Source: Arthrobacter globiformis
GTDB lineage: Bacteria; Actinomycetota; Actinomycetes; Actinomycetales; Micrococcaceae
DNA length: 64,000 bases
Direction of reading: 5' to 3'
Assembly (NCBI RefSeq): GCF_030815865.1
Contig: NZ_JAUSXI010000001.1
Coordinates: 1,612,001 to 1,676,000, forward strand
Part shown: one piece after another, positions 35,524-47,263 of the stretch
Layout: each line of letters starts with the position of its first letter
Position numbering within the stretch: position 1 is the stretch's first letter
Made by a program: the position numbers and the translations under genes
Notes under the pieces: generated by a model
Database searches by the model: none
Seen by the model: only the letters and a program-made list of their open reading frames with translations
Told to the model about the DNA's origin: nothing

Positions 35524-35832
35524 ATGACTTCATCCCTAGCCACCACTTTCGCGGTCCAGTCCGCGCAGCTGCTGGCCGATCCCGTCGCCCACGGCCCGTG
35601 GGGCACAGGATTCTCGCCATGGTTCCTGCTGTTCCCGCTGTTCTGGATCCTGGTGATCGGACTGTTCATCTTCTTCGCCCGGCGCACCTGGCGCAGGAAC
35701 CACGAGTGGGCCACCGCCCGCGGCGGCGAAAGCGTCCTTCGCGAGCGCTACGCACGCGGCGAAATTGACGAGACCGAATACCACCAGCGGCTTGAGGTCC
35801 TGCGGGGGGAGCCGCGGGGGAACCGCAGGTAA
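35524..35832 (+). CDS. Small membrane protein with SHOCT domain
   Basis: 102 aa from ATG 35524, with GGGAG at 35513-35517. One membrane span (FLLFPLFWILVIGLFIFFA) is followed by a basic stretch and a C-terminal SHOCT motif (VLRERYARGEIDETEYHQRL). SHOCT modules are short C-terminal helices found on many membrane proteins and thought to help oligomerisation. Its specific role is unknown. It follows the two-component genes by 139 bp. The following 245 bp to the ABC gene hold a degenerate GC-rich repeat and a promoter region. Confidence 0.8.
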   Translation: MTSSLATTFAVQSAQLLADPVAHGPWGTGFSPWFLLFPLFWILVIGLFIFFARRTWRRNHEWATARGGESVLRERYARGEIDETEYHQRLEVLRGEPRGNRR

Positions 35833-35897
35833 CGCCACCCGCAACGCGGGGTCGGATATCGCCCGATTATGCGTCCCCCTTGGGCGACATCTGACCC

Positions 35898-36013
35898 TCC
35901 CCACCCGCCCCTTCCCTCGCAAGTCCGATCCGGCTCCCTGCCCTCGCAAGCTCGGGCCGGGGCCCTCGCCGGAGCGGCTCCACGGCCAGGGAACCCGGCG
36001 GACGTGGGCCCAC
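35898..36013. repeat. Dispersed GC-rich repeat, copy 2 (long, degenerate)
   Basis: Starts CCCCACCCGCCCCTTCCCTC, contains GCAAGCTCGGGCC, and ends CAGGGAACCCGGCGGACG-TGGGCCCA. It is a diverged version of the copies at 33400 and 43909, with an internal duplication of CCCTCGCAAG. Confidence 0.7.
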
Positions 36014-36077
36014 GTTGCTGTTCGGTTTTTGAGATTTAGCTATTCCTTTGGCCTCCGCCGCGTACTAGCGTGATGGG

Positions 36078-37091
36078 GTGCCCGAACTCCATTCCGCCCA
36101 AGGAACCTCCAACAAGCCTGTGCCCGCCAACGAAAGAGGTCCCAAGAGTGATAACGAGCCCGCCGCCCCGCGGTACGTGATTACCGCAGAGAACCTGACC
36201 AAGACCTACGGCGACGTCACCGCCGTCGACGGCATTTCCTTGAGCGTTCCAGCGGGGGAGGCCTTCGGGCTGCTCGGGCCGAACGGCGCGGGCAAGTCCA
36301 CCACCATGAAAATGATCGGCGGAGTGTCCCAGCGGACGTCCGGGAACCTGACCATCATGGGGCTGGATCCCGAGCAGAACGGGCCCGAGGTCCGCGCGCA
36401 CCTGGGCGTGGTGCCGCAGCAGGACAACCTGGACGAAGAACTCAAGGTCCGGGACAACCTGCTGGTCTACGGCCGCTACTTCGGCCTGCCCATGAGCTAC
36501 CTCAAGCCCAAGGCCGATGAACTGCTCGAATTCGCGCAGCTGACGGACAAGGCCAAGTCCAAGGTGGACGCCCTGTCCGGCGGCATGAAGCGCCGCCTCA
36601 CCATCGCGCGCTCGCTGATCAATGAGCCCCGCATCCTGCTGCTCGACGAGCCCACCACCGGCCTGGACCCGCAGGCGAGGCACATCCTGTGGGACCGGCT
36701 GTTCCGCCTGAAGGAGCAGGGCGTCACGCTGATCCTCACCACGCACTACATGGATGAGGCGGAGCAGCTTTGCGACCGGCTGATCGTGGTGGACAAGGGC
36801 CGGATCATGGCGGAGGGCTCGCCGGCTGCGCTCATCCGGGACTACTCCACCCGCGAGGTCCTGGAGCTGAGGTTCGGGTCGGAACGCAACGCCAGCATCG
36901 GGGCCGAGCTCGAGGGCATCGGCGAACGCCTGGAAACGCTCCCGGACCGGGTGCTCATCTACACACACGACGGCGAGGCCGCGCTGGAGGAAGTCTCGGC
37001 GCGAGGGCTGCGCCCGCTGACGTCGCTGGTGCGCAGGTCCTCGCTGGAGGACGTGTTCCTCCGGCTCACCGGCAGGAGCCTCGTTGACTGA
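36078..37091 (+). CDS. ABC-2 type exporter ATP-binding protein (DrrA/NodI-like)
   Basis: 337 aa. Walker A GPNGAGKSTTMKM, Q-loop VPQQDNLDEELKV, signature LSGGMKRRLTIARSL, Walker B ILLLDEPTTGLDPQAR, and switch His in TTHYMDEAEQLCDR. The C-terminal part (STREVLELRFG onward) is the regulatory extension common in DrrA/NodI/CcmA-like exporters. Start GTG 36078 has no good ribosome site; a TACTAG -10 box lies 9 nt upstream. The two permease genes follow with 8-bp and 4-bp overlaps, so the unit encodes a heteromeric exporter, probably of a lipid, drug or polysaccharide. Confidence 0.93.
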   Translation: MPELHSAQGTSNKPVPANERGPKSDNEPAAPRYVITAENLTKTYGDVTAVDGISLSVPAGEAFGLLGPNGAGKSTTMKMIGGVSQRTSGNLTIMGLDPEQNGPEVRAHLGVVPQQDNLDEELKVRDNLLVYGRYFGLPMSYLKPKADELLEFAQLTDKAKSKVDALSGGMKRRLTIARSLINEPRILLLDEPTTGLDPQARHILWDRLFRLKEQGVTLILTTHYMDEAEQLCDRLIVVDKGRIMAEGSPAALIRDYSTREVLELRFGSERNASIGAELEGIGERLETLPDRVLIYTHDGEAALEEVSARGLRPLTSLVRRSSLEDVFLRLTGRSLVD

Positions 37092-37995
37092 GCCGTCCAC
37101 TGCCGGGCGCGCTGCCGGACCCGCGAGCGGGCCCGGCAGCGCCAGTTCGTCGGAAAGCCCGACGGCGGGAGGCACCTTGCGCGCCCACCCTCCAGAGGTG
37201 TCGGCCGCCAAGGCGCGGCGCTGGGGCGCCTTCTACTACGCCGAGCAGGTCCTGCGCGTCATGAAGGGGTACGGCTGGTCCATCTTCCTGTACAGCGTGG
37301 GCCAGCCCGCCGCGTACCTCTTCGCGATGGGCGTCGGCCTGGCCACGCTGGTGGACACCAACGCTGTCTCCGCGTTCGGCGGCGTCAGCTACATCGCCTT
37401 CATCGCCCCGGCACTGCTCGTCTCTGCCGCGGTCATGACGGCGGCCACCGAATTCACGTTCCCGGTGATGGACGGCTTCAAATGGCGCCGCGTCTACTAC
37501 GGGCCGCACGCCTCCCCGCTGACCCCGGAGCAGATCGCGGCGGGGCAGATCATCGCGGTGACCCTGCGGTTCCTGCTGCAGTCCGTCATCTACTTCGTCA
37601 TCGTCGCCCTGTTTGGCGCGTCACCCAGTGGCTGGGGCTGGGGCTCCGTGCTGGTGGCAACCCTGGCCGGGCTCTCGTTCGGCCTGCCGCTCATGGCCTA
37701 CGCCACATCCATCAAGGAGGACAAGGGCCAGTTCGCCATGGTGATGCGGTTCATCGTCATGCCGCTGTTCCTGTTCTCCGGCACGTTCTTCCCGCTGGAC
37801 ACCCTGCCAGTGCTGGTCCGCTGGATCGGCTGGATCTCGCCCATCTGGCACGGCACGGAGCTGGGCCGGGTGATGACTTTCGGCTACGAGGAATCCCCGG
37901 TGCTGACCGTCATCCATGTCCTGTTCCTGCTGGGCCTGGCCTGGTTCGGCTGGGTCCTCACCAAGCGCCAATTCATCAGGAGGATGGGGCAGTGA
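37084..37995 (+). CDS. ABC-2 type exporter permease, first subunit (NodJ-like)
   Basis: 303 aa. Hydrophilic N-terminus of about 50 residues, then six membrane segments of the ABC2_membrane family (SYIAFIAPALLVSAAVMTAA; FLLQSVIYFVIVALFGA; LPLMAYATS; VLFLLGLAWFGWVL). The motif FIVMPLFLFSGTFFPLDTLP is the family's conserved late segment. It starts inside the end of the ATPase gene and its TGA overlaps the GTG of the second permease. It pairs with that protein to form the pore. Confidence 0.9.
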   Translation: MTEPSTAGRAAGPASGPGSASSSESPTAGGTLRAHPPEVSAAKARRWGAFYYAEQVLRVMKGYGWSIFLYSVGQPAAYLFAMGVGLATLVDTNAVSAFGGVSYIAFIAPALLVSAAVMTAATEFTFPVMDGFKWRRVYYGPHASPLTPEQIAAGQIIAVTLRFLLQSVIYFVIVALFGASPSGWGWGSVLVATLAGLSFGLPLMAYATSIKEDKGQFAMVMRFIVMPLFLFSGTFFPLDTLPVLVRWIGWISPIWHGTELGRVMTFGYEESPVLTVIHVLFLLGLAWFGWVLTKRQFIRRMGQ

Positions 37996-38825
37996 CACTC
38001 CTGACCCACGGGCACGCCGTCACCGAGGAAGCCCGGAACCGGCGCTTCGGCCCGCTGTATTCACGCAATGCCCGGGCGGTGATCGGGCGCGGGCTGATGG
38101 CCACCAAGAGCAGCAACTGGATGGTCATGCTGTCCGGGTTCTTCGAGCCGGTACTGTTCCTGATTTCCATGGGCGTCGGGTTGGGTGCCGTGGTGGGATC
38201 CGTCGCCGGTCCGGGCGGCCAGGAGATCAGCTATGCGGCGTACATCGCGCCGGCGCTCCTGGCGGTCTCGGCCATGAACGGGGCGGTGTATGACTCCACT
38301 TGGAACGTCTTCTTCAAAATGAACTTCGCCAAGCTCTACCAAGGGATGCTGTACACCTCGCTCGGGCCCCTGGACGTGGCCATCGGCGAGATCTTCCTGG
38401 CCCTGCTGCGCGGTCTGCTGTATGCCACCGGGTTCACGGCGGTCATGGGGCTGATGGGCCTGATCACCACCCCGTGGGCGCTTCTGATGATTCCGGCCTC
38501 GGTGCTGATCGCGTTCGGGTTCGCCAGCTTCGGCATGGGCATCACGAGCTTCATGAAGACCTTCCAGCAGATGGACTGGGTGAACTTCATCATGCTGCCA
38601 ATGTTCCTGTTCAGTGCCACCTTCTATCCGCTGAGCGTCTACCCCGAGTACATCCAGTGGCTGATACAGGCCATGCCGCTGTGGCACGGCGTGGAGCTGC
38701 TGCGGCAGATCAGCGCGGCCTCCTTCACGCCGGCGACGGCCATCCACGTGGGCTACTACCTGGTGATGATCGTATTGGGCCTCATGCTCACCACCGGCCG
38801 GCTGCGGAGCCTGTTCCTGAAGTAG
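37992..38825 (+). CDS. ABC-2 type exporter permease, second subunit (NodJ-like)
   Basis: 277 aa from GTG 37992, which overlaps the upstream stop by 4 bp. Six membrane segments (FEPVLFLISMGVGLGAVVG; AYIAPALLAVSAMNG; FTAVMGLMGLITTPWALLMI; GYYLVMIVLGLMLT). It shares the late motif FIMLPMFLFSATFYPLSVYP with the first subunit, showing that the two permeases arose by duplication. Last gene of the exporter unit. Confidence 0.9.
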   Translation: MTLLTHGHAVTEEARNRRFGPLYSRNARAVIGRGLMATKSSNWMVMLSGFFEPVLFLISMGVGLGAVVGSVAGPGGQEISYAAYIAPALLAVSAMNGAVYDSTWNVFFKMNFAKLYQGMLYTSLGPLDVAIGEIFLALLRGLLYATGFTAVMGLMGLITTPWALLMIPASVLIAFGFASFGMGITSFMKTFQQMDWVNFIMLPMFLFSATFYPLSVYPEYIQWLIQAMPLWHGVELLRQISAASFTPATAIHVGYYLVMIVLGLMLTTGRLRSLFLK

Positions 38826-38925
38826 GGCTGCTTTCCGGGAGGTGTCCGCCGGCTGCACGCCTGCAAGGTGTTCGCCGCCGGTGGAAGCGTCCTGGAGCCG
38901 CCCGGCGATTTGAGAGAATAGCTTC

Positions 38926-39489
38926 ATGCAATCTCTGGGCAGCTCCAAGTCTTCATCCACCCCGGGCCGGGGCGGATTTTCCATGTTCCGCATCAGCGGT
39001 CCGGGCCTGCTGGTCCTGATCACCGCCTTCCTCGTGGCAGTGATCTTCGCCGCCAACCAGAACGACGTCGTCGGCTGGGTTGTTGCGGTCATCGCGCTGT
39101 TCTGGCTGGCGCTGGCGTCCTTCGTGGTCTTCAGCATCCAGCGGGCGGCCAAGAAGGCCGGGGCGAAGATCAACGAGGCGCACAACGCGTTCAACGCCGC
39201 CACGGGCCGCGCCCCTTCCACCGTTTCGGCCGACCACGGCGGAACCCGCCTGGTCCGCGAACGCGGCGAGGTGGAGGAGCTCCGGGACATGAAGCTCGAC
39301 CACTCCTTCAAGATCGTGCAGGTGCAGGTGCGCGTGGTGGAGCAGGAGCGGGCCAAGGGCGCAGCCGCCGACCAGGACACCATCCGCCGCGCCCTGGAGA
39401 CCATCGAAATCACCGCCACCAACGCACGTGACATGATCAAGTCGTCCGGCGGCTCCGGCGAGCCCGTGACCGGAACCATCATCGACTAG
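38926..39489 (+). CDS. Conserved actinobacterial membrane protein, unknown function
   Basis: 187 aa. Two adjacent membrane segments (GPGLLVLITAFLVAVIFAAN and VVGWVVAVIALFWLALASFVVF) are followed by a charged cytoplasmic part with helical, basic AAKKAGAKINEAHNAFN and an amphipathic stretch (HSFKIVQVQVRVVEQERAKG). No family recognised. ATG 38926 has no Shine-Dalgarno; a GAGAAT box lies 6 nt upstream. Its stop overlaps the -10 box of the exonuclease III gene. Confidence 0.7.
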   Translation: MQSLGSSKSSSTPGRGGFSMFRISGPGLLVLITAFLVAVIFAANQNDVVGWVVAVIALFWLALASFVVFSIQRAAKKAGAKINEAHNAFNAATGRAPSTVSADHGGTRLVRERGEVEELRDMKLDHSFKIVQVQVRVVEQERAKGAAADQDTIRRALETIEITATNARDMIKSSGGSGEPVTGTIID

Positions 39490-39492
39490 AGT
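39487..39492 (+). promoter_or_regulatory. xth -10 box, overlapping the upstream stop codon
   Basis: TAGAGT lies 7 nt before GTG 39500 and includes the TAG stop of the previous gene (39487-39489). This supports GTG 39500, not 39491, as the xth start, since 39491 would lie within the -10 box. Confidence 0.5.
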
Positions 39493-39499
39493 GGAACGG

Positions 39500-42055
<2,556 letters not shown>

Positions 42056-43113
42056 ACGTGCGCAGCTGCTGCTGGAGGTCATCCGCAAGCAGGTGGAGTG
42101 GGGCAAGGCCCGCAGGTCCGGCCAGGGAGCGTTTCCCCAGCTCATGGCCCTGGTCCAGTGGCTGCAGGCCCGGCTGAACGCCTTCCGCCCGATGCGGGCC
42201 TGGCAGCACTACACACGGCAGCACGGCCCGCTGATGAGCGCGGGCACCGGCTTCAACATGTTCTTCTCCATCACCGGCCTGCTAGCCATAGGCTTCTCCG
42301 TCGCGGGGCTGGCGCTCCGCGGCCAGCCCGCGCTCCTGGACCGGATCATCGCCAGCGTGGCCGAAAGCGCCCCCGGGCTGCTGAAGGTCGACGGCGGCGA
42401 CGGGTTGGTGGACCCCAAGGACCTCCTGAACCCGGACGGTCTCGGCTGGACGGCAGTGATCGCCGCCGTCGTCACCATCATTACGTCCCTGGGCTGGATC
42501 GCCGGCCTCCGGGAGGGGCTCCGCGGCGTGATGATGCTGGGACCGCTCAAACTCAATCCGGTGGTCCTGAAACTACACGACGCCGGTACGTTGCTTCTGC
42601 TCGGCGTCGCCCTGATTATCAGCTCGGGTGCGTCCCTCGTGTTCGGCACCGCGGCGGGCTGGGCGATGGAGCAGCTCCGCCTGGACCCGGCCGCGGCCGG
42701 TCCGCTGGCGGCGCTGATCAAGATCGCCGTGCCGCTGGTCCTGAGCTGGATCACGGCGTTGATCATGTTCCGCCTGGCCGGCGGCCTGAAGCTGTCCCGG
42801 CGGGCGCTGCTGGAAGGAACGATCCTCGCGGGCGTGGGCACCACTGTGCTGCAGGTCTTCAGCACCGAACTGCTGGCCGGTGCCGGACGCAACCCCATCC
42901 TGGCGCCGTTCGCGATCATTATCGGGCTGCTGATCTGGTTCAACCTGGTCAGCCAGGTTTACCTTGTCGCCGCGTCCTGGTCAGCCATCCGTGAGGAGGA
43001 CCTGAAGGCCTCGCCTGCAGCCAAGACCACCGGCTGGGGGTCACGGCAGGTGCAGCCCGGAAAGACGCCTGTGGAAGGGCGCCACCCGGCCGAGCACCCG
43101 CGCCCCGTGGGCG

Positions 43114-43884
43114 TCAGTGTCCGGCGTCGAGGTACTGGTCGGCCCACGCCGCGATAATCTTCGCGGCCCGCGCCGCCTGCCCCTTGCCGGTCAGCAGGTG
43201 GTCGCTGCCCTCCAGCGAGACGAAGTTCCGCGGATGGCGGGCGGTCTGGAAGATCGTGCTGGCGTTCTCGATGCCCACGGTGTTGTCCGTGGGGGAGTGC
43301 AGGACCATCAGTGGCTTGTGCAGCCGCTTGATGCAGTCCGTGAGGTCGGCGTTCTCGAGGTCCTCCACGAAATGCCGGCGGATCTCCACGCGCTTGCCGC
43401 CCAGGTCCACCTCGGCGCTGCCTTCGCTGAGGATCCTGTCGAGCGCCGCGTCGAACACGTGGGCCACATGCTTGGGGGAGAAGGGCGCCCCGACAGTGGC
43501 GACCGCATCGAGTTCCGGGATCTGGGACGCGGCCGCGAGGACGGCGGCGCCGCCGAAGGAATGCCCCACCAGCAGTGAGATGGCCCGGCCCTCGGCCCGC
43601 ATGTACTCCGCAGCCCGGACGGTGTCCGCCACCTTGTGGCTGAACGACCCGGCGGACCACTGGCCCCCTGAGCCGCCGAGGCCCACGTTGTCGAACCGGA
43701 GCATGCCGATCCCGTTGTCCGCCAGCGCCTTGCACATCCGGGACGCCGCGGGGCTGTCCTTGCCCAGCGTGAAGCCGTGCGAAAAGACGCCCCAGCCCTT
43801 CACCGGGCCGTCCGGCACATCGAGAATGCCGGAGAGCAGTTCGCCGGTGGTGCCTTTGAACGAGACTTTTTCCGAGCGGTGCAT
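43114..43884 (-). CDS. Alpha/beta hydrolase (S9/Aes-like, unknown substrate)
   Basis: 256 aa from ATG 43884, with a good AGGGAGGA site upstream. Alpha/beta hydrolase fold: oxyanion HG in WGVFSHGFTLGKDS, nucleophile elbow GHSFGGAAV, catalytic acid region VLHSPTDNTVG and final His in LEGSDHLLTG. The beginning (SEKVSFKGTTGELLSGILDVP) fits the YfhR/OsmC-linked hydrolase group in which an OsmC domain is often fused; here only the hydrolase part exists. Monocistronic, convergent with the YihY gene (44-bp overlap). Confidence 0.85.
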   Translation of the reverse strand: MHRSEKVSFKGTTGELLSGILDVPDGPVKGWGVFSHGFTLGKDSPAASRMCKALADNGIGMLRFDNVGLGGSGGQWSAGSFSHKVADTVRAAEYMRAEGRAISLLVGHSFGGAAVLAAASQIPELDAVATVGAPFSPKHVAHVFDAALDRILSEGSAEVDLGGKRVEIRRHFVEDLENADLTDCIKRLHKPLMVLHSPTDNTVGIENASTIFQTARHPRNFVSLEGSDHLLTGKGQAARAAKIIAAWADQYLDAGH

Positions 43885-43908
43885 CTGTGTCCTCCCTGGT
43901 GGTTGAGC

Positions 43909-43967
43909 TGGGCCCACGTCCGCCGGGTTCCCTGGCCGAGCTTGCGAGGTCAGGGGGCGGGTGGGGA
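43909..43967. repeat. Dispersed GC-rich repeat, copy 3 (reverse orientation)
   Basis: TGGGCCCACGTCCGCCGGGT continuing TCCCTGGCCGAGCTTGCGAG and on to GGGTGGGGA is the reverse complement of the element at 33400 and 35898. It is followed at 43976 by GATCTCGACGGGCTCGATCA, a variant of the element in the 25901 and 33291 arrays. Together these fill the gap upstream of the hydrolase gene. Confidence 0.8.
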
Positions 43968-44010
43968 GAAACCGGGATCTCGACGGGCTCGATCACCAAT
44001 ATCTGAAACG

Positions 44011-44064
44011 ACGACGGCGCCGCTCACCGTACGTTTACCGTACGTGGTGAGCGACGCCGTCGTC
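44011..44064 (-). terminator. Terminator of the sdhCDAB operon
   Basis: A long stem pairs ACGACGGCG...CGCTCACC with GGTGAGCG-ACGCCGTCGT, with an inner CGTACG/CGTACG part. It lies 13 bp past the sdhB stop, reading on the minus strand, and is followed by CGTTTCAG. It ends the succinate dehydrogenase operon. Confidence 0.75.
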
Positions 44065-44076
44065 CGCGTTGAAACC

Positions 44077-44859
44077 TTAGATCTTGCGGGCCAGGATGGC
44101 CTGCTTGACCTCTGCGATGGCCTGCGTGACCTGGATGCCGCGGGGGCACGCCTCTGAGCAGTTGAAGGTGGTGCGGCAGCGCCACACGCCTTCCTTGTCG
44201 TTGAGGATCTCCAGGCGCATGTCGCCGGCGTCGTCACGGGAGTCGAAGATGAACCGGTGGGCGTTCACGATTGCTGCCGGGCCGAAGTACTGGCCATCGG
44301 TCCAGAACACGGGGCAGGAGGACGTGCACGCAGCGCACAGGATGCACTTGGTGGTGTCATCGAAGCGCTCACGGTCCTCGGCGGACTGCAGGCGTTCCTT
44401 CGTGGGCGCGTGGCCCTTGTTGATGAGGAACGGCATAACCTCGCGGAAGGACTGGAAGAACGGCTCCATGTCCACGATCAGGTCCTTCTCCACCGGCAGG
44501 CCCTTGATGGGCTCAACAGTGATGGGCTTGGACGTGTCCAGGTCCTTCAGCAGGGTCTTGCAGGCAAGGCGGTTGCGGCCGTTGATGCGCATGGCGTCGG
44601 AACCGCAGACGCCGTGGGCGCAGGAACGGCGGAAGGAGACGCTGCCGTCCACTTCCCACTTGATCTTGTGCAGGGCGTCCAGCACGCGGTCCGTGCCGTA
44701 CATGGTCAGCTTGAAGTCGTCCCAGCGGGCTTCCGCGGAAACCTCGGGATCGTAGCGGCGGACGCGCAGGGTGATGTCGAACGTCGGGATTTCCCCGCCG
44801 CCGCCAACACCGGCGGGAAGTTCGATCTTGGAGGCTGGCTCAGCAAGTTCAGCGGACAT
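44077..44859 (-). CDS. sdhB: Succinate dehydrogenase iron-sulfur subunit
   Basis: 260 aa. Carries electrons from the flavin subunit to quinone. Three cluster motifs are visible: SCAHGVCGSDAMRINGRNRL followed by AC (2Fe-2S), CILCAACTSSCPVFW (4Fe-4S) and CSEACPRGIQV (3Fe-4S). The length and the Cys spacing are normal. It is the last gene of sdhCDAB, 1 bp after the sdhA stop, and is followed by a strong hairpin. Confidence 0.96.
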   Translation of the reverse strand: MSAELAEPASKIELPAGVGGGGEIPTFDITLRVRRYDPEVSAEARWDDFKLTMYGTDRVLDALHKIKWEVDGSVSFRRSCAHGVCGSDAMRINGRNRLACKTLLKDLDTSKPITVEPIKGLPVEKDLIVDMEPFFQSFREVMPFLINKGHAPTKERLQSAEDRERFDDTTKCILCAACTSSCPVFWTDGQYFGPAAIVNAHRFIFDSRDDAGDMRLEILNDKEGVWRCRTTFNCSEACPRGIQVTQAIAEVKQAILARKI

Positions 44860-44860
44860 A

Positions 44861-46663
44861 TTAGTACTTCCTCACCATCGGCTCGTAGCGCGTAAAGACA
44901 ACCGGCTTGGTGGCAAGCCGGACACCGGCGATTGCCTCCTCCGCGGAACCGTCGGCCGGTGCGTGGTCTTCTTTGTACGCCATGGAGTGCTTCATGAATT
45001 TTTCGTCGTTGCGGTCCGGGAAGTCCTCGCGGAAGTGGCCGCCGCGGGATTCCTCACGGTGCAGGGCAGCAACCGTCATGACCCTGGCCAGCTCCAGCAG
45101 GAACCCGAGCTCAACAGCCTCCAGCAGGTCAAGGTTGAAGCGCTTTCCCTTGTCCTGGACGTTGATGCGCTGGTACCGCTCCTCGAAGGACTCGATGTCC
45201 CTGAGGACCTGGTTGAGCGTGTCTGCCGTGCGGAACACCTGCATGTTGGCGTCCATGGTGTCCTGCAGTTCCTTGCGGATCGCGGAAACCTTCTCGGTGC
45301 CGTTAGCGTTGCGGGCCACATCGAGCAGGCGGATGGTGAAGTCTTCCGGGTTCTCCGGCAGCTCCACGAAGTCGGCCGTCTTGGCGTATTCGGCGGCCGC
45401 AATGCCGGCGCGCTTGCCGAACACGTTGATGTCCAGCAGGGAGTTGGTGCCCAGGCGGTTGGAGCCGTGCACGGAAACGCAGGCCACCTCGCCGGCAGCG
45501 TACAGGCCCGGAACCACGGTGTCGTTGTCCTGCAGGACCTCGGTGGTGATGTTCGTCGGGATGCCGCCCATGGCGTAGTGCGCCGTCGGGAAGACGGGAA
45601 CCGGCTCCGTGTAGGGCTCCACGCCGAGGTAGGTGCGGGCGAACTCGGTGATGTCCGGCAGCTTGGCGTCGATGTGGGCGGGCTCAAGGTGCGTCAGGTC
45701 AAGGAGCACGTAGTCCTTGTTCGGGCCGCAGCCGCGGCCTTCGCGGACCTCGTTGGCCATGGAGCGGGCCACGATGTCACGCGGGGCGAGGTCCTTGATG
45801 GTGGGGGCATAGCGCTCCATGAAGCGTTCACCCTCGGAGTTGCGCAGGATGGCACCTTCGCCGCGGGCCGCCTCGGACAGGAGGATGCCGAGGCCGGCGA
45901 GGCCGGTCGGGTGGAACTGGAAGAACTCCATGTCCTCCAAAGGGATGCCGCGGCGGAACGCGATCCCCATGCCGTCACCGGTCAGGGTGTGGGCGTTGGA
46001 GGTCGTCTTGAAGACCTTTCCGGCGCCGCCGGAGGCGAACACCACGGACTTGGCCTGGAAGACGTGCAGCTCGCCGGAGGCGAGGTCGTAGGACACGACG
46101 CCGGCCACGCGCTTCTGCTTGAACGGCGTGCCGTCTTCGCGCACGGCGTCTTCCTCGACGGTCAGGAGGTCCAGGACGTAGTACTCGTTGTAGAACTCAA
46201 CGTTGTGCTTGACGCAGTTTTGGTACAGGGTCTGGAGGATCATGTGGCCCGTACGGTCGGCGGCGTAGCACGCGCGGCGCACCGGAGCCTTGCCGTGGTC
46301 ACGGGTGTGGCCGCCGAAGCGGCGCTGGTCGATGCGGCCCTCGGGCGTGCGGTTGAACGGCAGGCCCATCTTCTCGAGGTCCAGCACCGCGTCGATGGCT
46401 TCCTTGGCCATGACCTCGGCGGCGTCCTGGTCAACCAGGTAGTCGCCGCCCTTAATGGTGTCGAAGGTGTGCCATTCCCAGTTGTCTTCCTCGACATTGG
46501 CCAGGGCTGCACACATGCCGCCCTGCGCCGCACCCGTGTGGGAGCGGGTGGGGTACAGCTTGGTCAGTACTGCTGTTCGCGCACGCTGACCGGACTCGAT
46601 CGCGGCGCGCATCCCGGCGCCACCGGCACCGACGATGACGACGTCGTACTTATGGACCTGCAT
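44861..46663 (-). CDS. sdhA: Succinate dehydrogenase flavoprotein subunit
   Basis: 600 aa from ATG 46663. N-terminal FAD site VVIVGAGGAGMRAAIESGQR; the covalent-FAD His in RSHTGAAQGG; the succinate site region HPTGLAGLGILLSEAARGEG; and HYAMGGIPTN. Oxidises succinate to fumarate as part of complex II at the inner side of the membrane. The open frame continues upstream but the family starts at MQVHKYDVVIV. 105 bp separate it from sdhD. Confidence 0.96.
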   Translation of the reverse strand: MQVHKYDVVIVGAGGAGMRAAIESGQRARTAVLTKLYPTRSHTGAAQGGMCAALANVEEDNWEWHTFDTIKGGDYLVDQDAAEVMAKEAIDAVLDLEKMGLPFNRTPEGRIDQRRFGGHTRDHGKAPVRRACYAADRTGHMILQTLYQNCVKHNVEFYNEYYVLDLLTVEEDAVREDGTPFKQKRVAGVVSYDLASGELHVFQAKSVVFASGGAGKVFKTTSNAHTLTGDGMGIAFRRGIPLEDMEFFQFHPTGLAGLGILLSEAARGEGAILRNSEGERFMERYAPTIKDLAPRDIVARSMANEVREGRGCGPNKDYVLLDLTHLEPAHIDAKLPDITEFARTYLGVEPYTEPVPVFPTAHYAMGGIPTNITTEVLQDNDTVVPGLYAAGEVACVSVHGSNRLGTNSLLDINVFGKRAGIAAAEYAKTADFVELPENPEDFTIRLLDVARNANGTEKVSAIRKELQDTMDANMQVFRTADTLNQVLRDIESFEERYQRINVQDKGKRFNLDLLEAVELGFLLELARVMTVAALHREESRGGHFREDFPDRNDEKFMKHSMAYKEDHAPADGSAEEAIAGVRLATKPVVFTRYEPMVRKY

Positions 46664-46768
46664 ACCAGACGCTCTTTCTCTCAAAATTCGCAATAAAACA
46701 GCGGGCGGTCTGAGCCGTCTCCGCACAGAACTGCGGCCCGCCAATGGATGGCGGGCCGCCACGGGATG

Positions 46769-47260
46769 CTACGCGGGGCAGAAGCCGCCGGGCAGCTGGA
46801 CGCCGTCCACCACCGGGCACGGGTTGAAGGTGAAGATCACCAGGGTGCCGAGGATGATGATGACGGCAGAGGCTGCGTAGAGGACCATCTTGAGCCAAAA
46901 GCGGGTGGAGTCCTTCTCGGCGTAGTCGTTGATGATGGTGCGCACGCCGTTGGTGCCGTGCAGCATGGCGAGCCACAGCATGGCCAGGTCCCAGAACTGC
47001 CAGAACGGATCTGCCCACTTGCCGGCTACGAAGCCGAAGTCGATGGCATGGATGCCTTCGCCCACCAGGAGGTTCACGATGAGGTGGCCGAAGATCAGCA
47101 CTACCAGCACCACGCCGGAGAGGCGCATGAACAGCCAGGCCAGCATTTCGAAGTTGCCGCGCGAGTTGCCGTTGCGGCGGTATTTCGGGGCGATCTTGCC
47201 GGACTCGGGCTTGCCGGCGATCTGTCCGCTGCGCGGGGACTGGATCTCAGTTGCAGACAT
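46769..47260 (-). CDS. sdhD: Succinate dehydrogenase membrane anchor subunit D
   Basis: 163 aa. Three membrane segments (MRLSGVVLVVLIFGHLIVNL; FWDLAMLWLAMLHGTNGVRT; VLYAASAVIIILGTLVIFTF), with the haem-ligand type His in FGHLIVN and the LHGTNGVR motif of actinobacterial SdhD. The soluble N-terminus is about 40 residues. Anchors SdhAB and helps bind quinone/haem together with SdhC. It starts 3 bp after the sdhC stop. Confidence 0.9.
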   Translation of the reverse strand: MSATEIQSPRSGQIAGKPESGKIAPKYRRNGNSRGNFEMLAWLFMRLSGVVLVVLIFGHLIVNLLVGEGIHAIDFGFVAGKWADPFWQFWDLAMLWLAMLHGTNGVRTIINDYAEKDSTRFWLKMVLYAASAVIIILGTLVIFTFNPCPVVDGVQLPGGFCPA

Positions 47261-47263
47261 GGC

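Noticed and set aside
39491..39499. GTG 39491 as xth start
   Set aside because: It lies within the predicted -10 box; GTG 39500 fits leaderless spacing and the family start.
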